Of a stretch of 47,851 nucleotides of DNA, positions 37,818 to 46,406 are shown piece after piece. The DNA comes from a virus. The stretch is from positions 1-47,851 of the IMG/VR virus record IMGVR_UViG_3300013014_000045. One strand, 5' to 3'. The translations under genes were made by a program, and so were the position numbers. Each line of letters starts with the position of its first letter. Positions within the stretch are counted from its first letter, which is position 1. Below the pieces are notes generated by a model. That model was not told the origin of the DNA, did no database searches, and was given only the letters and a program-made list of their open reading frames with translations.

Positions 37818-38981
37818 TCATCCCTCCACATCTACATAGGCTGGCTCGAAGGAAAGGCAGAAGTGCCCCAGGCGATCGATGTCGACCCCCTCCGCGACAA
37901 TCTCCCTCACACGCTCGAGCGCGTCAGGATGGCAGTCAACGAGGAGCGCATCATGAAGCACGAACACGGGTTTGACATCGAGATCCGCGTCAGAGATCCT
38001 GTCCATGATCCGGCTGAAACCCATCAGCGAGACATCGACGGCTGTCGACTGGGTGTAATGGGAGACGGAAAGGTGCGGATCCCTCGCCTCAGGAATGGGT
38101 CGACCCCATAGGTTCCTGGGCTCATCAGCTTCGGAGATCTTGCGGCGGATGGAATCTAGACCGAAGTAGTCGTTGATCTCCTTCATCAGCTTGTGAGCTC
38201 CTGCGCCGACCTCCTCACGGACCGACTGCCCTGAGGCCCCGTACAGTGACTTCAGGGTCGCGAGCTTCGCATGACGACGATCAACGCCGTCCAGTCGAGA
38301 CGCTATCGCACCGTAGATGTCAGCGGGAGCCTCCCCAGCTCGTAGTAGCCTAAGGACTCTCGGCTCGAGCGAAACGAAGTCTATCTGGTAGACACGGCCT
38401 CCGGCGTATCGACTCGACAGGATCTTGCGATGCGCTTTCTGAAGCGTGAGGATTCTCGGACCCTCAGCGACTGTCATTCGACCCGTCGCGGTCCTGTGGG
38501 AGTAAACGACCGGGTTTGCCGTGCTGTCAGGACCCGGCTCGAACGTCTCTAGAACGGTGTGCTGCTGAGATTCCCCCTGGGCGACTCGAAGCGCGGCAAG
38601 GTCGATGCGGCAGGGCACGAGACGTTCGATGACAGAGCGTCCTGCGACCAGGACATCAGAGTAGTCACCGACAATCGCCAGAAGCTCTTCGAGCTCATCC
38701 GCGATCGTGGACAGGTTCTCATACAGGACGCGCTGTGGGATGACCAGAGGCCACGGGACGGCCCCCTGTGAGAGCCCATCCATCGAGCTCATGAACTCCG
38801 GTGGGATGAGGTTTGGAACGTCCTTGTCACATGTCTCGTAGATCGACTCGAGCGAACGAGCTGTCAGACGATCTCCGATGCACCACGCTCCCTCAGGCGG
38901 GTTTTCAGACCATGCAATCCTGCTGTCCTGCAGGATTGCATGCTTCGGTGAATTCAATGAGAGTTTGGATGCGTACAGCAT
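37818..38981 (-). CDS. Compact family-A DNA polymerase without exonuclease domain
   Basis: A 387-residue protein containing only the polymerase core. SHRTATGRMTVAEGP is the TGR motif, VYQIDFVSLEPRVL is motif A (D201, E206), DRRHAKLATLKSLYG is motif B (R235, K239, Y247), QSTAVDVSL follows, and VFVLHDALLVD is motif C with D344. The motif-C Glu is Ala (HDA instead of HDE). The N-terminal 150 residues match no 3'-5' exonuclease motif. It should copy DNA over short stretches, perhaps in repair or lesion bypass, while the DnaE polymerase at 11265-14891 replicates the genome. The SD is weak, and a direct repeat lies just upstream. Confidence 0.88.
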   Translation of the reverse strand: MLYASKLSLNSPKHAILQDSRIAWSENPPEGAWCIGDRLTARSLESIYETCDKDVPNLIPPEFMSSMDGLSQGAVPWPLVIPQRVLYENLSTIADELEELLAIVGDYSDVLVAGRSVIERLVPCRIDLAALRVAQGESQQHTVLETFEPGPDSTANPVVYSHRTATGRMTVAEGPRILTLQKAHRKILSSRYAGGRVYQIDFVSLEPRVLRLLRAGEAPADIYGAIASRLDGVDRRHAKLATLKSLYGASGQSVREEVGAGAHKLMKEINDYFGLDSIRRKISEADEPRNLWGRPIPEARDPHLSVSHYTQSTAVDVSLMGFSRIMDRISDADLDVKPVFVLHDALLVDCHPDALERVREIVAEGVDIDRLGHFCLSFEPAYVDVEG

Positions 38982-38983
38982 GG

Positions 38984-39008
38984 ATGAATGATATCACATG
39001 AATGATAT
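38984..39008. repeat. Tandem ATGAATGATAT repeat upstream of the family-A polymerase
   Basis: The 11-mer ATGAATGATAT occurs at 38984-38994 and 38998-39008, in the 37-base gap between the big tail gene and the polymerase start. It is AT-rich in GC-rich surroundings, and could be an operator or part of a promoter. Confidence 0.5.
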
Positions 39009-39018
39009 TTTTTCACGC

Positions 39019-42000
39019 TCATGAAGCTAACGCGACAGCAGCTTCCTGCGCGACGAAGAGCGCGGCTAGCTTGGGGTCAGCAGAGGTAAGAGCTTCGATT
39101 TTAGCGTTCAGCGTAGTTACAGCGTCAGTAGCTGCCTTTACGTCGGCGTCGATCTGAGCTGCTGCATCCGAAGCTCTCTGGGTTTCGAAAGCTGCCTCGT
39201 CAACTCTGGCTCTAGTCTGGGGATCGATCGCAGCGTCAACTCTCGATTGCGCTTCTCTTATCGCTGCAGCCTTGACGGAGTCAGCCTTCCACTGCAGCTG
39301 TAGCTGCTGTTGGGCTATGATCTCTTGCGCGGGCGTGAGAGCGTTCTTCAAAGATGCTATCGCAGCGCGCGCTTCGCGAAGCGCCTTTCGAGTGTCCATC
39401 TTCTCATTTCTTTCTGCTTGCCCGGAGGCGGCCTCAGGCGTCACCTCTTCATCCTGAGAGGCAACCACCCGGTCACCGCTGGTTGTAGTTGAGTCGTTGA
39501 TGGCAACGAGAGCTGCAGCAAGGTTCTGGGCGAGGCTTGTGTAGGTCGCGAACCCCTGACCGTAGCTCATCTTCACCTCAGTCTTGAAGCCGTCACTTCC
39601 GATGGTGTGATCTATCTGGGTGACGAAGTAGACGTTGTCAGCGGTGGTTCCAGTCCCAAAATCGAAGAAGATACGCTGCATCGGGAAGAACAGAGGGCAA
39701 CCGACGGTGCTGATGCTCAGCTGCGAGGGAACGATTTGCATCGGAACTCCAGAATCGACTGCTGCTGGATCGTAATCTCCCGCAGCGTTGAACGCTCTTT
39801 GGAGCATCACGTTTCCCAACCCTGCGTTGTTATTGGACTGCAGGTTGGCTGTCGTTATCGCGGAGTTCTGGCTGCCATAGATGACGTATGGCATGCCTGC
39901 AGAGACCAGTCTCTTGATATCGTCGTATGTCCCCTTGACCTTGAAGTACGGCGCGTCGTTGTCGTTGCCCGGGACTTTTATCTTCTGCAAGATCTTGTCA
40001 CCACCCGGCCCTTCCGCGGCGGCGAGAAGGGTTTTGAGATCCGCCACCTGACTGCTCGAGACTCCGCCGGGGGAAGCAACTTTCTGGTTGAACTCCGAGG
40101 CGGCGATCCTAACAACGTTGAGCTGGTCATCACGCGTCGCCGCTAAAATTTCGCCTAGGGTCGAGAAAGGGTCTGAGGCTGCATCGTAAACGTGAATTTT
40201 GAGAAGAGTTTTCTCTAGCAGCTCGTTGTTTTGGCTATCGAGCATCGGGCATGCCTCAACCTCGATCTGCACGTTCGGTTGCACGAACTTACCGTCGTTG
40301 ATTCCAACCGATTTCAGGCGCTCGTCTCGAGTTTTCTCATAGTTCGGTTCAATTTTGTAGCCGTTCGTCTTTATGGACGTGAGCGTAGTTTTGATGCCAG
40401 TGAGCTCTGCTATCGTGGAATCAAGCGCTTGAATTTTGCTTAGAGGCGTTGCAGGATTTGCTCGATCGGCGGTGGCTTTCGCGATTCCTTGATCGATTTT
40501 AGCTATATTCTCATCGACTGCAGATCTTCCTAAGGAGATCGTGAGCTTCTCAAGCTCAGCTTCACCCTTCAGCGCTTTCCCCGCATTGTAGAAATTCGAC
40601 ATCATGTAGGCACGATCAGCAGGAAAGCTGACGAACCTGTCATTGACGATAGCGATGATGTCACGAAGAGATAGATCCTGCACACGGCCAGCCGCTGTCG
40701 CGACCGCCGTGTTGAACAGCGCTCTCTCTATCGGGAAACAGCTCACGGGGAGCGAGTGGACTGCGCCGGCGTGCTTGTTGAATGGGTAAAATACGATCTG
40801 AACTTCGTCGTAAATGTTGGATTTCGCGAGCTGTGCCCCTATGATATTGTAGAATATCGATCCTAGAGTTACGAACTCTTCAGGTCCCTTCTGGTCCGTT
40901 ATGATATTAGCGTAATCATCGACCGTGAGGGGGACATCCATACTGTCAAGATCTCTGGTGGCTTCTGAGGGTGTGAAGAGCGCTCCCGGCCTGAAACCAC
41001 TTTTTCCGACAGCGGCGCCCATCTGATCGAAACGAGTCTTCCCGGACGCGTCTGCTATTTTTAAGTTATCCGCGAATGGGTCTTTCAACGCAGTGAGCAA
41101 CCCCGCGACAATGTCAGAGTACGTTTTCTTCATCGCCTCTTTGTACTTCGCGACCAAGCTCTCTTCACCAATCTCGTAGGTGTCATTCTTCCCTTTCTTC
41201 TCAACGTTTCCATATGCTGACGCAAGAGCGTTACGCGCAGCGTATGGAATGGAGTTCGATTTGATAGCTTCAGATATCTGCTGCAGAACCCCCTGGTCAT
41301 CAGCAGCTGAAAGAATCGAGTTGGGATCGGTGAACTGAGCTATCGTATCGATCTTGGACAGTGAGGGGGTCTTGGGAAGCCTCTGGTACTCCTGCATCAT
41401 GGAAGAGAGCTGCCTCGCGATCTTCTCGAGCTGATTGTAGATCGACGTGTTACCACGCATGCGAAGGAACAGAAGGTCCGTGCTCCCGACGGTTGCAAGG
41501 CTCAAGCTCACCTTGACCTGGCCCACTTCATCGAAAGTGTACGAGGAGTTGATGATCCTGTAGCGCTGCTTTACCTTGAGAGCATCGAGCAGGGTTCCGT
41601 AGACGTTGTTGGAGTTGATCCCTCCGTCTATATGCGACCACCCGTACGTGATGTCCATGAAAGTCAAGCCGTAAAGATCTGGTCTCACGAAATCGACAAA
41701 ATCACGAAGTCTCGATCTGTCATGGATCACGATCTCGAGTCGGGCAGTCGAAAATGAAAGACCGCCGCCCGCTGGCCTGAGCTTGTTTGAGACCTGCAGC
41801 TGACCCAGGCTCATCGGGGGTCTGAAACGATCTATGGGACCTGCGGAGTCCATGTTCGAGAGGGTCGCTGGCGATGTGAACATCTCCATGCTGGACTTCG
41901 CACCGAACAGCGGTGCTCCGCCTCGGGTCACTGCCCCCGCTTCCGTCGTGACACTAACGTTTTGAGCTCTCAGCATCTCGCGATCAACATCGCTTAGGCT

Positions 42001-42675
42001 GGTGGGCTTCAGGAACTTCAGAAGCGTTATTCCCTCTCCCATCGTTTCGTTGTCAGGCCCAAGGGCCGGCCTCGGAGTTATGATGTCGATGTCAACGTAT
42101 GGAACGCATTTGCTGAACTCAACGTTTGGTATTCCATTCAGGAATATCTGCAGCCCCCCGACGTCCCTAACAGCTGGTCCTAAGAATGGATTGTTAACGT
42201 TCACTGCGTACAGATTCGGAGAGCTCTTCGTTGGATTCGCTACATTTTTGTTGATATTCCTGTCCCTGTAGGATGAAACATCACCATTATTAAAAATCCC
42301 TGAAGGCCATTCGTTGTTGTATCCGAATATCTCCACCTGATTCCTGCGTGAGGCATCAGACGGAAGATTGTTTTCTGAGACAAGCTGCTGGGTTGACTGC
42401 TCGAAGTAATAGACCCCGCGGCTACCGAATATCAGCTCGGCGAGCTCATCCTCGAATGAAATTCCCACCGAAACGTCCGTCACGCCAGCGTCGAGAACTT
42501 TCTGATATCCCGATAATTTCGCGGCGGTGTCTGCGGACCCGAGGGTGGACGGGTCGTTGGAAGCCTGCGCCGTTGCGATCAGGCGTGATTTGGCGATATA
42601 CTCGGAGGTTGTCGTCGCTCCGAAGTACGTCGACAGTCTCCTAACTGCCTGAGTTATCAGCGGGCTACGAGGCAT
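39019..42675 (-). CDS. Very large tail/baseplate structural protein
   Basis: A 1218-residue protein of no named family. The first 400 residues are beta-rich and contain FSTARLEIVIHDRSRL, DLYGLTFMDITYGW and LQIFLNGIPNVEFS, resembling tail-hub or baseplate proteins of large myoviruses. A helical middle (QLEKIARQLSSMMQEYQRL), a second mixed region with DEVQIVFYPFN, and a C-terminal coiled coil (ALREARAAIASLKNAL, then AAQIDADVKAATDAV) complete it. The start overlaps the stop of the LysM-type gene (TAATG) with ATGAGG as SD. Its position after the gp53-like gene supports a baseplate role. Confidence 0.75.
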   Translation of the reverse strand: MPRSPLITQAVRRLSTYFGATTTSEYIAKSRLIATAQASNDPSTLGSADTAAKLSGYQKVLDAGVTDVSVGISFEDELAELIFGSRGVYYFEQSTQQLVSENNLPSDASRRNQVEIFGYNNEWPSGIFNNGDVSSYRDRNINKNVANPTKSSPNLYAVNVNNPFLGPAVRDVGGLQIFLNGIPNVEFSKCVPYVDIDIITPRPALGPDNETMGEGITLLKFLKPTSLSDVDREMLRAQNVSVTTEAGAVTRGGAPLFGAKSSMEMFTSPATLSNMDSAGPIDRFRPPMSLGQLQVSNKLRPAGGGLSFSTARLEIVIHDRSRLRDFVDFVRPDLYGLTFMDITYGWSHIDGGINSNNVYGTLLDALKVKQRYRIINSSYTFDEVGQVKVSLSLATVGSTDLLFLRMRGNTSIYNQLEKIARQLSSMMQEYQRLPKTPSLSKIDTIAQFTDPNSILSAADDQGVLQQISEAIKSNSIPYAARNALASAYGNVEKKGKNDTYEIGEESLVAKYKEAMKKTYSDIVAGLLTALKDPFADNLKIADASGKTRFDQMGAAVGKSGFRPGALFTPSEATRDLDSMDVPLTVDDYANIITDQKGPEEFVTLGSIFYNIIGAQLAKSNIYDEVQIVFYPFNKHAGAVHSLPVSCFPIERALFNTAVATAAGRVQDLSLRDIIAIVNDRFVSFPADRAYMMSNFYNAGKALKGEAELEKLTISLGRSAVDENIAKIDQGIAKATADRANPATPLSKIQALDSTIAELTGIKTTLTSIKTNGYKIEPNYEKTRDERLKSVGINDGKFVQPNVQIEVEACPMLDSQNNELLEKTLLKIHVYDAASDPFSTLGEILAATRDDQLNVVRIAASEFNQKVASPGGVSSSQVADLKTLLAAAEGPGGDKILQKIKVPGNDNDAPYFKVKGTYDDIKRLVSAGMPYVIYGSQNSAITTANLQSNNNAGLGNVMLQRAFNAAGDYDPAAVDSGVPMQIVPSQLSISTVGCPLFFPMQRIFFDFGTGTTADNVYFVTQIDHTIGSDGFKTEVKMSYGQGFATYTSLAQNLAAALVAINDSTTTSGDRVVASQDEEVTPEAASGQAERNEKMDTRKALREARAAIASLKNALTPAQEIIAQQQLQLQWKADSVKAAAIREAQSRVDAAIDPQTRARVDEAAFETQRASDAAAQIDADVKAATDAVTTLNAKIEALTSADPKLAALFVAQEAAVALAS

Positions 42676-42968
42676 TAGAGAAGCCTCATGACCGCGTTGA
42701 TGTCAGTTGGAACGATCACTCTCGTGCCAGGTGGCACTTGCAACCACCACCCGATGCCGCTTGCTGCCGCGATGACCCACCAGAGCCTCCCGTCGCCGTA
42801 AGATGCTTGAGCGATCTGATCCAGGCGCTGGCCCTCTGCCAACGTGAATTCCTCGAAAGTGAGAGAGCCACCACGAGCAGCCTCCTTGATTCGGCGCGCT
42901 GCCTGCGGGGTCGCGAGACGTCGCTGCACGTCGAGTATCGGTGTTCTGGAGTACCTGCTGGTTGACAT
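42675..42968 (-). CDS. LysM-type baseplate/tail protein (T4 gp53/gpX-like)
   Basis: A 97-residue protein. After a basic N-terminus, residues of about 40-90 form a LysM/tail-protein-X pattern: EGQRLDQIAQASYGDGRLWWVIAAA and PPGTRVIVP. T4 gp53 carries the same kind of fold in the baseplate wedge, and P2 gpX is similar. It probably binds other baseplate parts or peptidoglycan. SD GGAGACG. It lies between two very large baseplate genes and overlaps the next by the TAATG junction. Confidence 0.85.
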   Translation of the reverse strand: MSTSRYSRTPILDVQRRLATPQAARRIKEAARGGSLTFEEFTLAEGQRLDQIAQASYGDGRLWWVIAAASGIGWWLQVPPGTRVIVPTDINAVMRLL

Positions 42969-42981
42969 GGATCGTCTCCGC

Positions 42982-45900
42982 CTACTTCTTCATGTTGATA
43001 GCGTTATTGTACTCGATTCTGGTGTCCTGTGAACTCTTGGTCCCACGACCGTATGGGTTGGGCTCGGCACCCTCGATGATGCGTGGGATCGTGTCGCCGA
43101 CCGGGTAGATCGGTGCGCGATTGAATCCGTCAGCGTCGAGGCCCGGGGCGATGTCGTGCATGACGTCGAACTGCATGTCAACTGTGCAGTAGCGGGGGGC
43201 GCGATAGCCTGGGCCATCCTCACCAGCGCCCCAGGGCGCGTCCATCCAGCCAAACTTGAGGCTTGTGCAGACTGCTGGGAGGCCCTTCCCCATCGTTGAC
43301 TCGAATGATCTTATGATCGCGTTTTTATCAGGATTGTAGAAGGCAGCTGCCGTCATTGCGGCTTCGCTTGTTAAAGTACCATCAACTCCGGGAGTTGTGG
43401 TCACACCGCCGACGACGGGTGTGACTTCTTCCTGAGCTGGGATGGTGCCACCGCCGGTGAGCTCACCAACCTTGGTGAAGAAGCGCTCTCCATACCCGGG
43501 CACGTTAATTGAGTAGTTTTTCTTAGAATCTACCTTGACAATCGTGCCAGCTTTAATAGTCACTTGTTGGTTTTCAACTGTAGTTTTGAAATCTGCTTTT
43601 AACTTAAGCGGTATCTTTCTTGCAGGAACTTTGGGTGATCCAGGTACCGCGGGAGTTATGGTGGTCTTGGACGGGACATCTTCGGTTCCCGTGCTGAACT
43701 GCCCACCGGCGGTGGCCTGCTTGGGACCGACGTCAGAGTCCTTGAACCCAAAGAGTCGCTTCAGGTTGAACCTTGAGTAGTTGGACCTGATGAGATCACC
43801 GACCCTGACCCTGACAACGGGCGTGGCGGTTGGAATCTGAGAGAATGGTTGTATGAACGGGAATGTCTGGGATTTTGCCTGACCCGCCTTATTTTTGACA
43901 TCATTTCCCTGCACTATCTGTAGCTCACGGCCACGTGACCACTGCGGGTAGACCATGGTGGTGAGCTTGTTGATCTGCCACCACATGCTGTCGAAATCGT
44001 CAGGGTTGGCGGCAAAGAGGTGGAACTTCACGCCGAGAGACCTCTTGGTGCCCTTGTAGATCTTCGCATCCTCGATGCGTCCGTAGCCTGATATTGAGGA
44101 GTACTCCGCCTGAAATCCGTCGGACACATCATCCAGGAAAGCGTTGAAAGAGATGATCTCATTCGTGCGGAGATCCTGGAAGTAGAACGGCATGTACTCT
44201 GACTCGAGCAGATCCTCTATCTCAGCGACCTGCTCCTCGGTGAATCTATTCTTTGCTGGCTGCTGATGAATAGTAGCATCGCCGCCTGCGCTCCGCGCGA
44301 GCATGCCTGCGACTGTCGTCGGGCTTCCCGCGATCAGGCCGTGATATGTCTCAGGAAGCAATCGAAGCGCTGGTATCTGAGCTCCATCCATCGAGGTGTT
44401 TCGAGATCCTTCTGACATTCTCTGAGAGCGTGTTCTTGACGCAGCGAATTTTTTGTAAGAGCTGAAATCATTTTTGTTCGGACCAGCATCTCCAAAGTTG
44501 AGTAACGAATCGAACGCGCTGTCCGAGAAAGATGTGTATGCAGGCCCACCAAGCTTGAAATTTTTTGAAGCATCGTAACGAAGGTAGAGCATGTCGCCCG
44601 TCTTCGCAAAGATCTGGACGATATCGACTATCCCGGCGGAGAAGAGGCTCTCTATTCCACCGGTGGAGAGGAAGGTCACCGGGTCTGCTTTCGTTGAGTT
44701 GATCAGAGCGTTGATGTTTCGTGAGACATTTCTAAAGATTGTCTCGTAGTATCCGCGCTGCTGCTTCAGGAGGATCAAGATTCCTGATCTTTTGATGAAC
44801 TGAGCCGTTATGGTTAAGAACGAAATATTGTCGCCGACCTCGACGTCGTCATCCGGATTAGCACCTAAAAATGCGATGTATCCGAGCATCGCGCACTCGA
44901 AGTAGTTTCTACCGGAAATAGGATTGTAGAAATCAGGAGCGCCGATTGCCTGTAATCCCTCTGAGACTGAATTGAGCAAGCTTCCAAAAAAACCTGGTGT
45001 TGCTTTATTCTCTAGCTCATATTTTCCGAGAGCTAGATCCAGCACCTCGTCCTGCCTGTTCAGCAGCGGCGCGCTGGAGAGAAAGCTGCCGGTCATAACA
45101 CGAGAAGGTGTCAATGCTCCGGCGCCGGTGAGACTAGACAGCTTCTGGAACCCAAGGACAACGGCAGACACCGCAGCGACGGAGGCGAAGATAGCCAGCG
45201 AGACAACGCCAAAGGTTGAAACACCAGAAAGAGGCGAGGTGAAAGGTTCAAATGGGCTGTACGCAGCACCTGACGACCGGTTGGTGTACCTGTCCTCACC
45301 GAGACCGTCAGTTGTGATCACGGTGTCAGTCGATCCTGACTCGCCTGACATGCGTCGTGTGGTCGAATTCATGTCACGTACGGGAACGTACTTCGCCGGT
45401 CTCATGTCATTGACATCGACACGAGCTATGCCTGACTGAACGGTCGAGGGCTCGACCCCCGCTTTTATCAAGCTGTCCTCGTACCCAGAAATGTCTCGGT
45501 GACTCCTGTTCTTCCCTGTCGCTGCGAGAAGCATATCGAGAGTTGAGCTCCTGATGTCCTCGATCGAGATCCTGTCGGCCCTCGGGTCGTAGGAGCTGCT
45601 GAGCCCTTCCTCACCTAACGTATCAGCGACAGTAGCCCTGGACGAAGCTCTGGTCGTGTCCTGGTCTGGGAAGCTGGGGCGCGCTGGCGACGCTGAATTG
45701 GTGGCGTCAACGATCTCAGCGCCCGCCTTCGCAGCGGCAGGACGATTCAGCATGTAGTGGCCGAGTGTGTTCGGACGGACAGTCGGGTTGTTTCCCTCGC
45801 CGAGCGTGCCCTTTGCGATGAGATCGTTGAGATCTCCGCTCGGACGACCGTCAAACACTCCAGAGCTTGAATACTCGAAGGTGTCAGCGACTCGTTCACC

Positions 45901-46152
45901 GACAAGATCCGTGAAGCCCTTTGTCCTGCTCTCGCCCTCGGCCACCGGGAATGTGTTCGCACGCTCAGGTATCGAACCTGCAAACTCGACAACCTCATCG
46001 CTGGGGACCCGTGCCCGCGTCACAGACGAGATGTATGAACCTAGAGTACGCTTCTGGTCCCGAGAGATGTCATTCTCACCCGGGACAATGTATCCGTCTC
46101 CGTCAACGTCCTCAAGCTTAGGGTACGGCGGATCGAAGCGGGTCGTTGACAT
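42982..46152 (-). CDS. Very large baseplate/tail structural protein with EF-hand loop
   Basis: A 1056-residue protein. Residues 15-26 (DVDGDGYIVPGE) are a perfect 12-residue EF-hand/dockerin calcium loop. A disordered, Ser/Arg/Asp-rich region of about 280 residues follows, then a hydrophobic segment (FGVVSLAIFASVAAVSAVVL). A middle domain includes YMPFYFQDLRTNEIISFNAF and DFDSMWWQINKLTTMVYPQW, then a beta-rich insert (KVPARKIPLKLKADFKTTV). The C-terminal domain (FGWMDAPWGAGEDGPG, YCTVDMQFDVMHDI) closes it. No named family is recognised; place and size suggest a baseplate component. AGGAGATTC is the SD. Confidence 0.75.
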   Translation of the reverse strand: MSTTRFDPPYPKLEDVDGDGYIVPGENDISRDQKRTLGSYISSVTRARVPSDEVVEFAGSIPERANTFPVAEGESRTKGFTDLVGERVADTFEYSSSGVFDGRPSGDLNDLIAKGTLGEGNNPTVRPNTLGHYMLNRPAAAKAGAEIVDATNSASPARPSFPDQDTTRASSRATVADTLGEEGLSSSYDPRADRISIEDIRSSTLDMLLAATGKNRSHRDISGYEDSLIKAGVEPSTVQSGIARVDVNDMRPAKYVPVRDMNSTTRRMSGESGSTDTVITTDGLGEDRYTNRSSGAAYSPFEPFTSPLSGVSTFGVVSLAIFASVAAVSAVVLGFQKLSSLTGAGALTPSRVMTGSFLSSAPLLNRQDEVLDLALGKYELENKATPGFFGSLLNSVSEGLQAIGAPDFYNPISGRNYFECAMLGYIAFLGANPDDDVEVGDNISFLTITAQFIKRSGILILLKQQRGYYETIFRNVSRNINALINSTKADPVTFLSTGGIESLFSAGIVDIVQIFAKTGDMLYLRYDASKNFKLGGPAYTSFSDSAFDSLLNFGDAGPNKNDFSSYKKFAASRTRSQRMSEGSRNTSMDGAQIPALRLLPETYHGLIAGSPTTVAGMLARSAGGDATIHQQPAKNRFTEEQVAEIEDLLESEYMPFYFQDLRTNEIISFNAFLDDVSDGFQAEYSSISGYGRIEDAKIYKGTKRSLGVKFHLFAANPDDFDSMWWQINKLTTMVYPQWSRGRELQIVQGNDVKNKAGQAKSQTFPFIQPFSQIPTATPVVRVRVGDLIRSNYSRFNLKRLFGFKDSDVGPKQATAGGQFSTGTEDVPSKTTITPAVPGSPKVPARKIPLKLKADFKTTVENQQVTIKAGTIVKVDSKKNYSINVPGYGERFFTKVGELTGGGTIPAQEEVTPVVGGVTTTPGVDGTLTSEAAMTAAAFYNPDKNAIIRSFESTMGKGLPAVCTSLKFGWMDAPWGAGEDGPGYRAPRYCTVDMQFDVMHDIAPGLDADGFNRAPIYPVGDTIPRIIEGAEPNPYGRGTKSSQDTRIEYNNAINMKK

Positions 46153-46400
46153 CAGAATCTCCTAGGCGCACGTTTCGTCGGAACGGTCGTGCTATTATCT
46201 ATCGACTGTGAGGGATCATCGTGAGCCATCGCTTTTGAAAGCTCAGTCATTGCTTCGCCCGGTAGGGCGGAGACGATGGTCTCGTAGCTTCCTAGAATGG
46301 ACGCTAGCTGAGACTCCGCGAGAGCTCGCTCTTCCTCGGGTATCTGCTCCACCATCGCTTTGTAGAAAGGGCTCATTCTTATCAGGTCACCGAAATTCAT
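46152..46400 (-). CDS. Small tail-region protein of unknown function
   Basis: An 82-residue helical protein. A hydrophobic start (MNFGDLIRMSPFYKAMVEQI) and an acidic helix lead to a short basic end (PTKRAPRRF). It is coupled to both neighbours: the SD AAGAGGTAA includes the upstream stop, and its own stop overlaps the next ATG as TGATG. It may be a small assembly or connector protein between the tape-measure-like and baseplate genes. Confidence 0.68.
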   Translation of the reverse strand: MNFGDLIRMSPFYKAMVEQIPEEERALAESQLASILGSYETIVSALPGEAMTELSKAMAHDDPSQSIDNSTTVPTKRAPRRF

Positions 46401-46406
46401 GGAGCA

